Made by a program: the position numbers and the translations under genes. The notes under the pieces were generated by a model that saw only the letters and a list, made by a program, of their open reading frames with translations, was not told the DNA's origin and did no database searches. A DNA stretch of 40,117 bases from JBPCOI01 sp051000395 (GTDB taxonomy: Bacteria; Actinomycetota; Actinomycetes; Mycobacteriales; Jatrophihabitantaceae), in assembly GCA_051000395.1 (NCBI GenBank), contig JBPCOI010000085.1, positions 1 through 40,117 on the forward strand, written 5' to 3'. Shown one piece after another: positions 15,838 through 23,769 of this stretch (position 1 is its first letter; each line of letters begins with the position of its first letter).

Positions 15838-15863
15838 GATCTTCCCGCGCAGCGCCGAAGATC
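15838..15863 (+). terminator. Inverted repeat after sepH
   Basis: GATCTTC (15838-15844) and GAAGATC (15857-15863) pair perfectly around a 12-nt GC-rich loop, one base after the stop. It shares GATCTT with the other post-stop repeats at 9.63 and 38.07 kb. Confidence 0.45.
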
Positions 15864-15930
15864 CACGTCCGGCGTGCCGCGACGTTGAGCCGGCGGCGAA
15901 AACAGGTCGCCCGATGTCGGTGCCGCGACG

Positions 15931-15936
15931 TAGCGT
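15931..15936 (+). promoter_or_regulatory. Leaderless -10 box of the ABC exporter operon
   Basis: TAGCGT lies 8 nt before the GTG start at 15945, with no ribosome-binding site between them. Confidence 0.5.
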
Positions 15937-15944
15937 GAGTCAAC

Positions 15945-17807
15945 GTGACCAGACTCGCCGAGGATGCCGAGCGGACCACCGAAGCGAGCGCGACCACCTC
16001 ACTGTTGCGCCTGCGGCGGTGGGCACGGCCGCACCGCGTCGCGATCACGGTCATGATCATCACTGCCAGCGGAGCCATGCTCGCGCAGTCAGTCGTCCCG
16101 CTCGTCATCGGCCGGGTGGTCGACGGCCCGATCCGTCACCACGACACGTCCGGCCTCTGGCCACTCGCGGCGCTCGCGCTGGCCCTCGGGTTGGCCGAGG
16201 CGGTGCTGTTCTTCGCCCGCCGTTACGCGATGGCCAACGCGGCGCTCGGACTCGAAACGGATGTCCGGCGCGACCTGTTCGCCCACGTGCAGCGGCTTCC
16301 GGTCTCCTTCCACGACCGGTGGCCCTCCGGTCAGTTGCTATCGCGCCTGACCACGGACCTGTCCACCGTGCGGCGCTTCATCGGCTTCGGCTTCGTGTTC
16401 CTGATCGCCAACTCCGTCTCGGCGGTCGTCGTGCTTATCCTGCTGATCCACATCAACCTGCGGCTCGGCGTGTTCGTGCTCGTCTCGATGCTGCCGCTCG
16501 CGGTGTTCACCCGTCGCTTCGAGCTGCGTTACAGCCGCGACGCGCGCCGCGCGCAGGATCTCACCGGTGACCTTGCGACCTCCGTCGAGGAGTCGGCCCT
16601 CGGCATCAGGGTGATCAAGTCCTACGGCCGCCGGCCGCAGATGCTCGAGCGCTTCACCCGCGACGCCGAGCGCCTGCGCTGCGCCGAGCTCGTCAAGATC
16701 CACACGCTGGGCTGGTTCTGGGCGCTGCTGGAAGGCCTGCCGCAGCTGATCCTCGCCGGGGTCGCCTGGGGCGGCGTCGTTGCGGTCGCCCACCACGCGA
16801 TGACGATCGGCCAGCTCGTCGCGTTCCTCACGCTCTACCTGCGGCTGATCTGGCCGATCGTGTCGCTGGGCTGGCTGCTGGCCCTGACCCAGGAGGCGGC
16901 GAGCGCGGCGCAGCGGTTGTTCGAGGTGCTCGACACCGATGCGAGCATCGTCGACCCCGTCCAGCCCGAGGGATCGCGCGCACCGTCGGCCGCCCAGCAC
17001 GGCACCACCCTGCGCCTGGAGGGGGTCCGGTTCCGCTACGAGGGCGCGGCCACCGACGTGCTGCGCGGCGTCGACCTCGACATCGCCGCGGGGGAGACGA
17101 TGGCGCTGGTCGGCACGGTCGGGTGCGGCAAGACCACGCTCACCGCCCTCGTCCCCCGGCTCTACGACGTCACCGGTGGCCGTGTGCTCGTCGGCGGGGT
17201 GGACGTGCGCGAGCTGGGGCTCGACCGGTTGCGGCATGCGGTCAGCACCGCGTTCGAGGACGCCACCCTCTTCTCCGCCAGCGTGCGGGAGAACCTGACC
17301 CTGGGCCGGGACGCCGTGAGCGAGCAGGACGTCACGGAGGCGATCGACGTGGCGCAGGCCGGCTTCGTCCACGAGCTGCCGTTCGGCCTGGACACCCGCA
17401 TCGGCGAGCAGGGCCTTTCCCTGTCCGGCGGTCAACGGCAGCGCCTGGCCCTGGCCCGTGCCGTGCTCGGACGTCCGCGGGTGCTCGTGCTCGACGACCC
17501 GCTGTCCGCGCTGGACGTACACACCGAGTCGCAGGTCGAGGCCGCGCTGCGCCGGGTGCTCGCCTCGACAACCGCGCTGGTCGTCGCGCACCGGCCGTCC
17601 ACCGTCATGCTCGCCGATCGGGTCGCGCTCATGGCCGACGGTCGCATCGCGGCGGTCGGCACGCACAGCGAGCTACTGGCCACCGTCCCCGGCTACCGCG
17701 AGCTGCTGTCCTTCGGCTCGCCCGTCGACGCCGACCACGGCCACGACCACGACGCCGACCACGACGCGATGAGCGGCCGCGCGTCCTCCGTCGGGACGTC
17801 GCGATGA
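15945..17807 (+). CDS. ABC exporter half-transporter with degenerate ATP site and His/Asp-rich tail
   Basis: A 620-residue TMD-NBD protein of the multidrug/lipid exporter type. Six membrane helices occupy residues about 30-320. In the NBD, Walker A is G390-T-V-G-C-G-K396-T, the signature is L493-S-G-G-Q497, Walker B ends L-D517-D518 and the switch His is His549. The catalytic Glu after Walker B is replaced by Asp518, the mark of the degenerate subunit in heterodimers such as TM287/288 or BmrCD. The last 28 residues contain D-A-D-H-G-H-D-H-D-A-D-H-D, a possible metal-binding tail. The GTG start is probably leaderless. Its TGA overlaps the ATG of the partner (ATGA). Confidence 0.9.
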   Translation: MTRLAEDAERTTEASATTSLLRLRRWARPHRVAITVMIITASGAMLAQSVVPLVIGRVVDGPIRHHDTSGLWPLAALALALGLAEAVLFFARRYAMANAALGLETDVRRDLFAHVQRLPVSFHDRWPSGQLLSRLTTDLSTVRRFIGFGFVFLIANSVSAVVVLILLIHINLRLGVFVLVSMLPLAVFTRRFELRYSRDARRAQDLTGDLATSVEESALGIRVIKSYGRRPQMLERFTRDAERLRCAELVKIHTLGWFWALLEGLPQLILAGVAWGGVVAVAHHAMTIGQLVAFLTLYLRLIWPIVSLGWLLALTQEAASAAQRLFEVLDTDASIVDPVQPEGSRAPSAAQHGTTLRLEGVRFRYEGAATDVLRGVDLDIAAGETMALVGTVGCGKTTLTALVPRLYDVTGGRVLVGGVDVRELGLDRLRHAVSTAFEDATLFSASVRENLTLGRDAVSEQDVTEAIDVAQAGFVHELPFGLDTRIGEQGLSLSGGQRQRLALARAVLGRPRVLVLDDPLSALDVHTESQVEAALRRVLASTTALVVAHRPSTVMLADRVALMADGRIAAVGTHSELLATVPGYRELLSFGSPVDADHGHDHDADHDAMSGRASSVGTSR

Positions 17808-19657
17808 GCGACCCGATCGAACAGCCCAGCGATCCGGCCCACTGGCGCGGCCGGTTGACGCCTGACGCGGCCGTCGGCGACGAGGTGGCGGTCACCGGGC
17901 GGCCGAAGCTGCACGCGGACGCGCGCCGGCTGCTCGGCGAGCTGCTGCGCCCGCACCGCCGCGCGATCGCCTGGGTGCTGCTGATCGTGCTGGTGCAGGT
18001 GAGCGCGACGATGGCGGCGCCCTGGCTGATCGGCGTCGCGATCGACGACTCCCTCCCGGCCGCGCTGCACGGGCACTACTCCTCCCTCGCCTGGGTCACC
18101 GGCGCGCTGGCGGGCTCGGCGATCGTGTCCGGGGTGCTGCGCTCGGTGTTCGTCATCCGCAGCGGCGTCATCGGGCAGGCGATCCTGTTCGACCTGCGCC
18201 GGCGCGGCTACGACCACATCCAGGCACTGTCGGTCGCCTTCCACGAGCGGTTCACCTCGGGACGGGTGATCTCCCGGCTCACCTCCGACGTCGACACGCT
18301 GACCGAGCTGCTCGACTCCGGGCTCGACGGGCTGCTCACCGCGCTGTTCAACATCGTGGCTATCAGCGTGCTGCTGCTGTTCCTCGACCTGCCGCTGGCG
18401 CTGATCGCGCTCGCCTCGCTGATCCCGCTGTGGCTGCTCTACCGCTGGTTCTCCACCCGTGCGAGCGTCGCGTTCCGGCGCACCCGCGAGACCGTGGCGA
18501 CGGTGATCGTGAACATCGTCGAGACGTTCAACGGTATCCGCGCGGTGCAGGCCTTCCGCCGCGAGAAGCGCAACGACGCGATCTTCGCGGCGCTCAACGA
18601 GGACTACCGCGACGCCAACCGCGAGGCGTTCAAGTTGCACGCAGTGTTCATCCCCGGCACCTCGCTCATCGGCAACATCGCGACCGTCGTCGTGCTGCTC
18701 GTCGGTGGCTACCGCGTCGCCGCCGGCGGTCTCGAACTCGGCGTGCTCACCGCCTTCCTGCTCTACCTGCGGCAGTTCTACGACCCGATGGAGGACGTCG
18801 CGGTCTTCTACAACTCGCTGCAGTCGGCCACCGCGGCGCTGGAGAAGATCGCGACGGTGCTCGCCGAGCGCCCTGGTGTCGCGGAGCCGAGCGACCCGAC
18901 GCCGCTGCCCACGCCCGTCCAAGGCCGCCTCGAGCTCGACGCAGTGGAGTTCGCCTACAGCGCCGAACGACCGGTACTGCACGAGCTGTCCGTCGCGGTG
19001 CCGCCGGGGCAGACCGTGGCCCTGGTCGGGGCCACCGGCGCGGGCAAGACCACGATCGCGAAGCTGATCTCACGCTTCTACGATCCGACGGCGGGCGCCG
19101 TGCGCCTCGACGGCGTCGACCTGCGCGAGCTGGCCGAGACCGACCTGCGCGGCGCCGTCGTGATGATCACTCAGGACGGCTTCCTGTTCTCCGGTTCGGT
19201 GGCCGACAACATCGGTTTCGGACGAGTGGGTGCCAGCCGCGCCGAGATCGTCGCCGCCGCGACGGCGGTCGGGGCGCACGGTTTCATCACGGCCCTGCCC
19301 GAGGGCTACGACACCGACGTCCGCAAGCGCGGCGGCCGGCTGTCCGCGGGGCAGCGGCAGCTGGTCGCCTTCGCTCGCGCCTTCCTCGCCGATCCTGCGG
19401 TGCTGATTCTGGACGAAGCCACCTCCTCGCTGGACGTGCCGTCCGAGCGGGCGGTGCAGCGTGCGCTGCGCACGGTGCTCGCGTCGCGGACAGCGCTGAT
19501 CATCGCGCACCGCCTGTCGACGGTGGAGATCGCCGACCGGGTGCTGGTGCTCGCCGACGGCCGGGTGATCGAGGACGGCACCCCGGACTCGCTCGTCGCC
19601 TCAGGCGCGGGCCAGTTCGCGGCCCTGCACGAGGCCTGGCGCGACTCGCTCGTGTGA
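17804..19657 (+). CDS. ABC exporter half-transporter, catalytic partner
   Basis: A 617-residue TMD-NBD protein. Six helices span about residues 45-350. The NBD has Walker A G409-A-T-G-A-G-K415-T, signature L513-S-A-G-Q517 (Ala instead of the usual Gly), Walker B V-L-I-L-D537-E538 with intact catalytic Glu538, and His569. Together with the upstream protein this makes one consensus site (Glu538 with the partner's LSGGQ) and one degenerate site (Asp518 with LSAGQ). The substrate is unknown; such heterodimers export drugs or lipids. Its ATG lies in ATGA with the preceding stop, so the two are coupled. The frame is open further upstream, but that part is a shadow of the partner gene. Confidence 0.92.
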   Translation: MSDPIEQPSDPAHWRGRLTPDAAVGDEVAVTGRPKLHADARRLLGELLRPHRRAIAWVLLIVLVQVSATMAAPWLIGVAIDDSLPAALHGHYSSLAWVTGALAGSAIVSGVLRSVFVIRSGVIGQAILFDLRRRGYDHIQALSVAFHERFTSGRVISRLTSDVDTLTELLDSGLDGLLTALFNIVAISVLLLFLDLPLALIALASLIPLWLLYRWFSTRASVAFRRTRETVATVIVNIVETFNGIRAVQAFRREKRNDAIFAALNEDYRDANREAFKLHAVFIPGTSLIGNIATVVVLLVGGYRVAAGGLELGVLTAFLLYLRQFYDPMEDVAVFYNSLQSATAALEKIATVLAERPGVAEPSDPTPLPTPVQGRLELDAVEFAYSAERPVLHELSVAVPPGQTVALVGATGAGKTTIAKLISRFYDPTAGAVRLDGVDLRELAETDLRGAVVMITQDGFLFSGSVADNIGFGRVGASRAEIVAAATAVGAHGFITALPEGYDTDVRKRGGRLSAGQRQLVAFARAFLADPAVLILDEATSSLDVPSERAVQRALRTVLASRTALIIAHRLSTVEIADRVLVLADGRVIEDGTPDSLVASGAGQFAALHEAWRDSLV

Positions 19658-19827
19658 GCCGCGGACGCCTCCGCCGCTGGGCAGCGCACGGCCGCTCGTC
19701 GGCAGCGCCGCAGGCGTGCCGGCTGCCGGCTCCCGTAGCGTACGAGCCGAACGCTGGACGGCGTCCCGCGCCGAACGCGTCCTAGCTGCTCGGCACGCCG
19801 CATCGGCAAGCGGAGGGAGCCCGCGAC

Positions 19828-20397
19828 TTGGCAGGATCTGCCGCTGCGCCCGACCAGGACGGGACGGGCCGCCCGGACCGGCCGGCCGGGGACAGGCGAG
19901 CGGGCCGGATCCTGCGTCGTCCGGCCGTGCTGCTCGCCTCGGCGGTCGCCGTCGTGGCCGTCGCGCTGCTGGTCGTCGCGATCCTGCAGAGCGTCTCGCT
20001 GCGCCACAGCGATGCCGTCGCGGGGTACCGCTCGGCGGCGGTGGGCGCGGCCCGGCAGGAAGTCCTCGACCTGACCACACTCAGCGCCGCGACCGCTCCG
20101 GCAGACGTCAAGCGGTTGCTCGACGGCGCGACGGCCGAGTTCCGCGACCGCTTCGCGCAACAGGCCACCGCGTTCCAGACCGCGCTGGCACAGGGCGAGG
20201 TCACCTCCACGGGCACCACCACCTCGGCCGGGCTGGTCAGCCTGGACGGCGACACCGCGACGGTGATCGTGGCTGCGACCGCCACGGTGAAGAACACCCA
20301 GTCGCCCAGGGGCGCGGCCCGCAGCTACCGGTTCACCGTCACGGTGCGCCATGTCGGGGCCAGGTGGCTGGTGTCCAGCCTGACGTTCGTCGTATGA
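19828..20397 (+). CDS. Orphan Mce-associated membrane protein, first of a pair
   Basis: A 189-residue protein with a hydrophilic N-terminus, one membrane helix at about 31-54, and an extracytoplasmic domain with the Mce-associated pattern: A-R-Q-E-V-L-D-L-T-T-L, A-P-A-D-V-K-R-L-L-D-G-A-T-A-E-F-R-D-R-F, a repeated beta-strand region and W-L-V-S-S-L-T-F-V at the end. In mycobacteria such proteins stabilise Mce lipid importers (for example orphan OmamA). No mce genes lie in the window. The start is a TTG at 19828, 11 nt after GGAGG; no ATG or GTG fits better. Its TGA overlaps the ATG of the next gene. Confidence 0.72.
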   Translation: MAGSAAAPDQDGTGRPDRPAGDRRAGRILRRPAVLLASAVAVVAVALLVVAILQSVSLRHSDAVAGYRSAAVGAARQEVLDLTTLSAATAPADVKRLLDGATAEFRDRFAQQATAFQTALAQGEVTSTGTTTSAGLVSLDGDTATVIVAATATVKNTQSPRGAARSYRFTVTVRHVGARWLVSSLTFVV

Positions 20398-21062
20398 CCC
20401 AAGCACCGCGCCGGCCGCGTCCGGGGCCCGGGATCCCGGCCGCCCCGACGCCGACGCCCTCGCCCTCGCCGACGCCCTCGCCCTCGCCGACGCCCACGCC
20501 CTCGCCCGGCGCTGCGAGCGCGAGCGTCCCCGTGGAGCCGCTCGGAAAGGCACCGCGCCCCGCCGCTCGGCGGACTGCGGGCACGCCGCGCTGGGTTCTG
20601 GCCGGCATCAGCGCCCTCGTGCTCATCGCGCTGGTCGTGGCCGACGTGTGGCTGGGCGTGCTGCGCAGCCGCGAGCACGCTCTCACGGGTGCGCGCTCGG
20701 CCGCGCTCAGCGCCGCCGAGGCGAAGCTGCCCGTAGTGCTGTCCTACAGCTACCGGACGCTCGACCATGATCTCGCCCTGGCTGGCTCCGAGCTCACCGG
20801 CTCGTTCCGCGCCGAGTTCGCCGCGTTGCTGGCCAGCGTGATCGCGCCGGCGGCGAGGACGAACCGGACCACGACGATCTCGACGGTCCGGGCGGCCGGG
20901 GTGGTGCAGGCGGCCAGGGACGACGTCATCGTGCTGGTGTTCGTCGACCAGACCACGACCACCAATTCGGACAAGGCCCCGGTCATCGACGGCAAGCGGG
21001 TGCAGCTGACGATGACGCGGACGTCGAAGGGCTGGCTGATCTCGGCGATCAAGCTGGTGTGA
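20394..21062 (+). CDS. Orphan Mce-associated membrane protein, second of a pair, with Thr/Ser-Pro repeats
   Basis: A 222-residue protein. Residues 18-38 are a T-P-S-P-S-P repeat region encoded by three near-identical 18-bp units at 20452-20505. A membrane helix at about 67-88 is followed by the Mce-associated extracytoplasmic domain (L-S-Y-S-Y-R-T-L-D-H-D-L, G-S-F-R-A-E-F, G-W-L-I-S-A-I-K-L-V). It begins at the ATG in ATGA with the previous stop, so the pair is one coupled unit. The cytoplasmic Pro-rich tail may bind a partner. The gene ends eight bp from the convergent methyltransferase gene. Confidence 0.72.
   Translation: MTQAPRRPRPGPGIPAAPTPTPSPSPTPSPSPTPTPSPGAASASVPVEPLGKAPRPAARRTAGTPRWVLAGISALVLIALVVADVWLGVLRSREHALTGARSAALSAAEAKLPVVLSYSYRTLDHDLALAGSELTGSFRAEFAALLASVIAPAARTNRTTTISTVRAAGVVQAARDDVIVLVFVDQTTTTNSDKAPVIDGKRVQLTMTRTSKGWLISAIKLV
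20452..20505 (+). repeat. Three 18-bp in-frame tandem repeats
   Basis: Units 20452-20469, 20470-20487 and 20488-20505 have the form CGACGCCCTCGCCCTCGC; the third differs by one base. They encode the T-P-S-P-S-P hexapeptide. Such repeats change copy number by slippage without breaking the frame. Confidence 0.75.
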
Positions 21063-21070
21063 AGACCGGC

Positions 21071-21856
21071 TCAGCCGAGGTGCGCGAACGCGACGGCCGC
21101 CGCCGCCGCGACGTTGAGGGAGTCGACGCCACCGGCCATCGGGATCCGGACGAGCTGATCGGCCGCCGCCAGTGCTCCGGGCGTGAGTCCGGGCCCTTCC
21201 GCGCCGAGCAGGACCGCCCAGCGGTCCGGTGCGGTCACCGACCGTAGCGGCGTCGCGCCGGCGTCCGGGGTGAGTGCCAGCAGGCGGAAACCCCTGTCGC
21301 GCAAGGCGTTTAGCGACGCCGGCCACGGCTCGGGCAGCACCGCGAACGGCACCTGCAGCACGTGGCCCATCGATACCCGCACGCTGCGCCGGTAGAGCGG
21401 GTCGGCACAGCGGCCGTCGAGCAGCACCGCGTCCACCCCGAACGCAGCGGCGTTGCGGAACAGCGCGCCGAGGTTCTCGAAGTCGTTCAACGATTCCAGC
21501 ACGGCCACCCGCCGCGCCCGCTCGAGCAGCGCGCCGGGGTCCGGTGCCGGTAACCGGTCGGCCGCCGCCAGCACGCCACGCGTGACGCGGAAACCGACAA
21601 CCTCGGACAGCAGCCACTTGTCCACCACGTAGCCGGTGACGTCGACGTCCGCGAGGGCGTCGCGCAACGCGTCGATCCGCGAGCGCAGGCCGAGTACGGC
21701 GCGAATCGGGTACGGCGACGCCGCGAGTCGCGCGACCACGTGCACGCCCTCGGCGATCACGATCCCCCGGCGATCCGGGCGGACGTCGGCGTCGGCGAGT
21801 GCGCGGAAGTCGTCCAGGCGCGGGTCGCTTGCGTCACCCAGCTCGATCGCGCGCAC
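21071..21856 (-). CDS. SpoU/TrmH-family RNA 2'-O-methyltransferase
   Basis: A 261-residue protein of the SPOUT superfamily. The N-terminal substrate-binding domain spans about 1-105; the knotted SAM-binding domain has the three SpoU motifs: N-D-F-E-N-L-G-A-L-F-R-N-A-A-A-F-G (about 123-139), L-L-G-A-E-G-P-G-L (about 212-220) and I-P-M-A-G-G-V-D-S-L-N-V-A-A-A-A-A-V (about 234-251). It methylates a ribose 2'-OH in tRNA or rRNA; the exact site is not predictable here. The motif 3 text is the canonical I-P-M-x-G-x-x-x-S-L-N-V. The GTG at 21856 has CAGAAT six nt upstream, a leaderless arrangement. Confidence 0.88.
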   Translation of the reverse strand: MRAIELGDASDPRLDDFRALADADVRPDRRGIVIAEGVHVVARLAASPYPIRAVLGLRSRIDALRDALADVDVTGYVVDKWLLSEVVGFRVTRGVLAAADRLPAPDPGALLERARRVAVLESLNDFENLGALFRNAAAFGVDAVLLDGRCADPLYRRSVRVSMGHVLQVPFAVLPEPWPASLNALRDRGFRLLALTPDAGATPLRSVTAPDRWAVLLGAEGPGLTPGALAAADQLVRIPMAGGVDSLNVAAAAAVAFAHLG

Positions 21857-21862
21857 CCGTCC

Positions 21863-21868
21863 ATTCTG
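21863..21868 (-). promoter_or_regulatory. Leaderless -10 box of the SpoU/TrmH methyltransferase gene
   Basis: CAGAAT on the minus strand, six nt before the GTG start; followed by GG as in the antiporter promoter. Confidence 0.5.
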
Positions 21869-21925
21869 CCCGCCCGCCGACTCGGCGCGGGTCCAGGCGT
21901 TTGCCGAAGCGGACCGCGCGGGAGT

Positions 21926-23224
21926 TCAGGCGTGCGCGTACGAGCTGAGCCGGCCGGTTACGTCCGAGGCGTGCAGGCCACGGCGACGGGCGATCAGCAG
22001 CGCGAGTCCCAGCGTCGCGGCGAGGCAGATCGCGCCACCGCCGAGCAGGCCCCAGCGCGGCCCGGCGACGCCGGCCAGCCAGCCCACGACCGGCGCGCCG
22101 ATCGGCGTGCCGCCCATGAAACACACCAGGTACAGGGCCATCACGCGCCCGCGCATCGTCGGTTCGACGCCCAGTTGCACCGAGGAGTTCGCGGCCGTGG
22201 TCAGGGTGAGCATCGCCAGGCCGGTGGGCACCAGCAGCAGCGCTGTCGAGTCGAAGCCCGGCATCAGTCCCGACCCGATCTCCAGCACGCTGAACGACAG
22301 CGCGGCGAGGACGAGGAACAGCTGGGTCGGTCGCGTGGTGCGCCGGGTTGCCAGCACGGCTCCGGCACACGCACCCACTGCGAGCGCCGTGGACAGCAGG
22401 CCGTACCCGCTCGCCGAGCGGTGGAAGACCTGCTTGGCGATGAGCGCGGTGGTGATCTGGAAGTTGAGCCCGAAGGTGCCGATGACGAACACCAGCACCA
22501 TCGTGACCATCAGGTCACCGCGACCGCGCACGTACCGGAACCCCTCCCGCAGCTGACCCCGGGCCCGCCGGATCGGGGGCGACGGGAACAGCTCGGCTGG
22601 GCGCATCAGCCAGAGACCCGTGAGCACCGCGAGGCTGGACGCGGCGTTGGCCAGGAACGCCCACCCCGTCCCGACCGCAGTGATCATCACCCCGGCGACC
22701 GCGGGCCCGAGGATCCGTGCCGCGTTGAAGATCGTGGAGTTGATCGCGACGGCGTTGGTCAGCTCGTCGCGTCCGACCATCTCGACCACGAACGACTGCC
22801 GCACCGGGGTGTCGACGGCGGCGATCACGCCGAGCACCGTGGCCAGCACGAGCACGTGCCAGTACTGCACGATGCCGCCGATATCGAGCAGGCCCAGCAG
22901 CAGCGCGGTGAGGGCAAGAGCCCCCTGCGTAGCGAAGAGGATCTTGCGTTTGTCGCCGCGGTCGGCGATGACGCCGCCCCACATCCCGAACAGCAGCGCG
23001 GGGCCGAACTGCAATGCCGTGACGATGCCCAGCGCGGTACCGGAGTTGGTGAGCTCGAGGACGAGCCAGTCCTGGGCGACGCGCTGCATCCAGGTGCCGG
23101 TGAGCGACACCAGCTGCCCGGACGCGTACAGGCGGTAGTTGCGCACTCGCAACGAGCGGAACATCCCGCCGCGCGGGTGCGCCGGATCGGGGGCAGGTGC
23201 AGGGCGGGCGGCTACCGCCGTCAC
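21926..23224 (-). CDS. MFS transporter co-transcribed with a MarR regulator
   Basis: A 432-residue, 12-helix major facilitator protein of the MFS_3/enterobactin-exporter type. The N-terminus S-L-R-V-R-N-Y-R-L-Y-A-S-G-Q-L-V-S followed by T-W-M-Q-R-V-A-Q-D-W-L-V is typical, as are D-R-G-D-K-R (motif A) and D-T-P-V-R-Q-S-F-V. It probably exports a small molecule or drug. Its GTG overlaps the TGA of the MarR gene (GTGA), so expression should follow MarR control: the regulator's ligand may also be the transported compound. The substrate is unknown. Confidence 0.87.
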   Translation of the reverse strand: MTAVAARPAPAPDPAHPRGGMFRSLRVRNYRLYASGQLVSLTGTWMQRVAQDWLVLELTNSGTALGIVTALQFGPALLFGMWGGVIADRGDKRKILFATQGALALTALLLGLLDIGGIVQYWHVLVLATVLGVIAAVDTPVRQSFVVEMVGRDELTNAVAINSTIFNAARILGPAVAGVMITAVGTGWAFLANAASSLAVLTGLWLMRPAELFPSPPIRRARGQLREGFRYVRGRGDLMVTMVLVFVIGTFGLNFQITTALIAKQVFHRSASGYGLLSTALAVGACAGAVLATRRTTRPTQLFLVLAALSFSVLEIGSGLMPGFDSTALLLVPTGLAMLTLTTAANSSVQLGVEPTMRGRVMALYLVCFMGGTPIGAPVVGWLAGVAGPRWGLLGGGAICLAATLGLALLIARRRGLHASDVTGRLSSYAHA

Positions 23225-23661
23225 TGCTCGGCCAGCTTGTCGAGCACAGCGACGACGTTGCGCAGCATCGCCCGCTCGTCCGCAGTGAGGCTGACCAGAC
23301 GCTGCGAGAGCCAGGCGTCGCGCGAGCGGCGCTCGGAGTCCAGCAGCGCCGCACCCTCGGCGGTGATTCCGATGATCGCCTGGCGTCGATCGCTGGGGTG
23401 GGCCTGCCGGCCGACCAGGCCGCGCTCCTCGAGATTGGCCAGCACCTTCGTCATCGAGGGTGGCTGCACGCGCTCGCAGGCGGCGAGTTCCCCAGCACTC
23501 ATCGGACCGCGCTTGTTCAATGTGGCCATTGCGGAGAGCTGGGTCAGCGTGACGGACATGTCCACGCGCTGGTTGCGGATCATCCGGGTCAGCCGCAACA
23601 ACGAGGGCCGCAGCGCGGAAGCGAGTTCCGCGATCGTCCCCTTCGGCGCCACCGTCGTCAC
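23221..23661 (-). CDS. MarR-family transcriptional regulator
   Basis: A 146-residue winged-helix protein. The DNA-binding region is about 45-105: L-T-Q-L-S-A-M-A-T-L-N-K-R-G-P-M-S-A-G-E, V-Q-P-P-S-M-T-K-V-L-A-N-L-E-E-R-G-L-V and the wing H-P-S-D-R-R-Q-A. Flanking helices make the dimer. It likely represses its own operon with the MFS exporter until a ligand binds. An inverted repeat directly before the start codon is the probable operator. The GTG at 23661 is only 5 bp from that repeat, so the mRNA is probably leaderless. Confidence 0.9.
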   Translation of the reverse strand: MTTVAPKGTIAELASALRPSLLRLTRMIRNQRVDMSVTLTQLSAMATLNKRGPMSAGELAACERVQPPSMTKVLANLEERGLVGRQAHPSDRRQAIIGITAEGAALLDSERRSRDAWLSQRLVSLTADERAMLRNVVAVLDKLAEQ

Positions 23662-23665
23662 GATC

Positions 23666-23680
23666 GTTAGTCTATCTAAC
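23666..23680 (-). promoter_or_regulatory. MarR operator overlapping a leaderless promoter
   Basis: GTTAG-N5-CTAAC is a perfect 5-bp inverted repeat in an AT-rich island within GC-rich DNA. A -10-like TAGACT (minus strand, 23669-23674) lies within it, 7 nt before the GTG. Binding here would block RNA polymerase. Confidence 0.6.
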
Positions 23681-23769
23681 TATCGCGGCGCGCGCCAGCC
23701 GTCACCCGCCAGGTCGCGCCGAGCCGACCGCCGGCATTCCCCCGTCGCAGTGAAGCGGCAAGGGGCGCG

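Noticed and set aside
19658..19827. Possible terminator and gene in the 170-bp gap after the ABC operon
   Set aside because: Only a weak 5-bp stem (19661-19674) is present; no coding or promoter signal is convincing.
20446..20508. Possible CRISPR or array-like repeats
   Set aside because: The units are directly abutting 18-mers without spacers and encode a Pro-rich peptide in frame.
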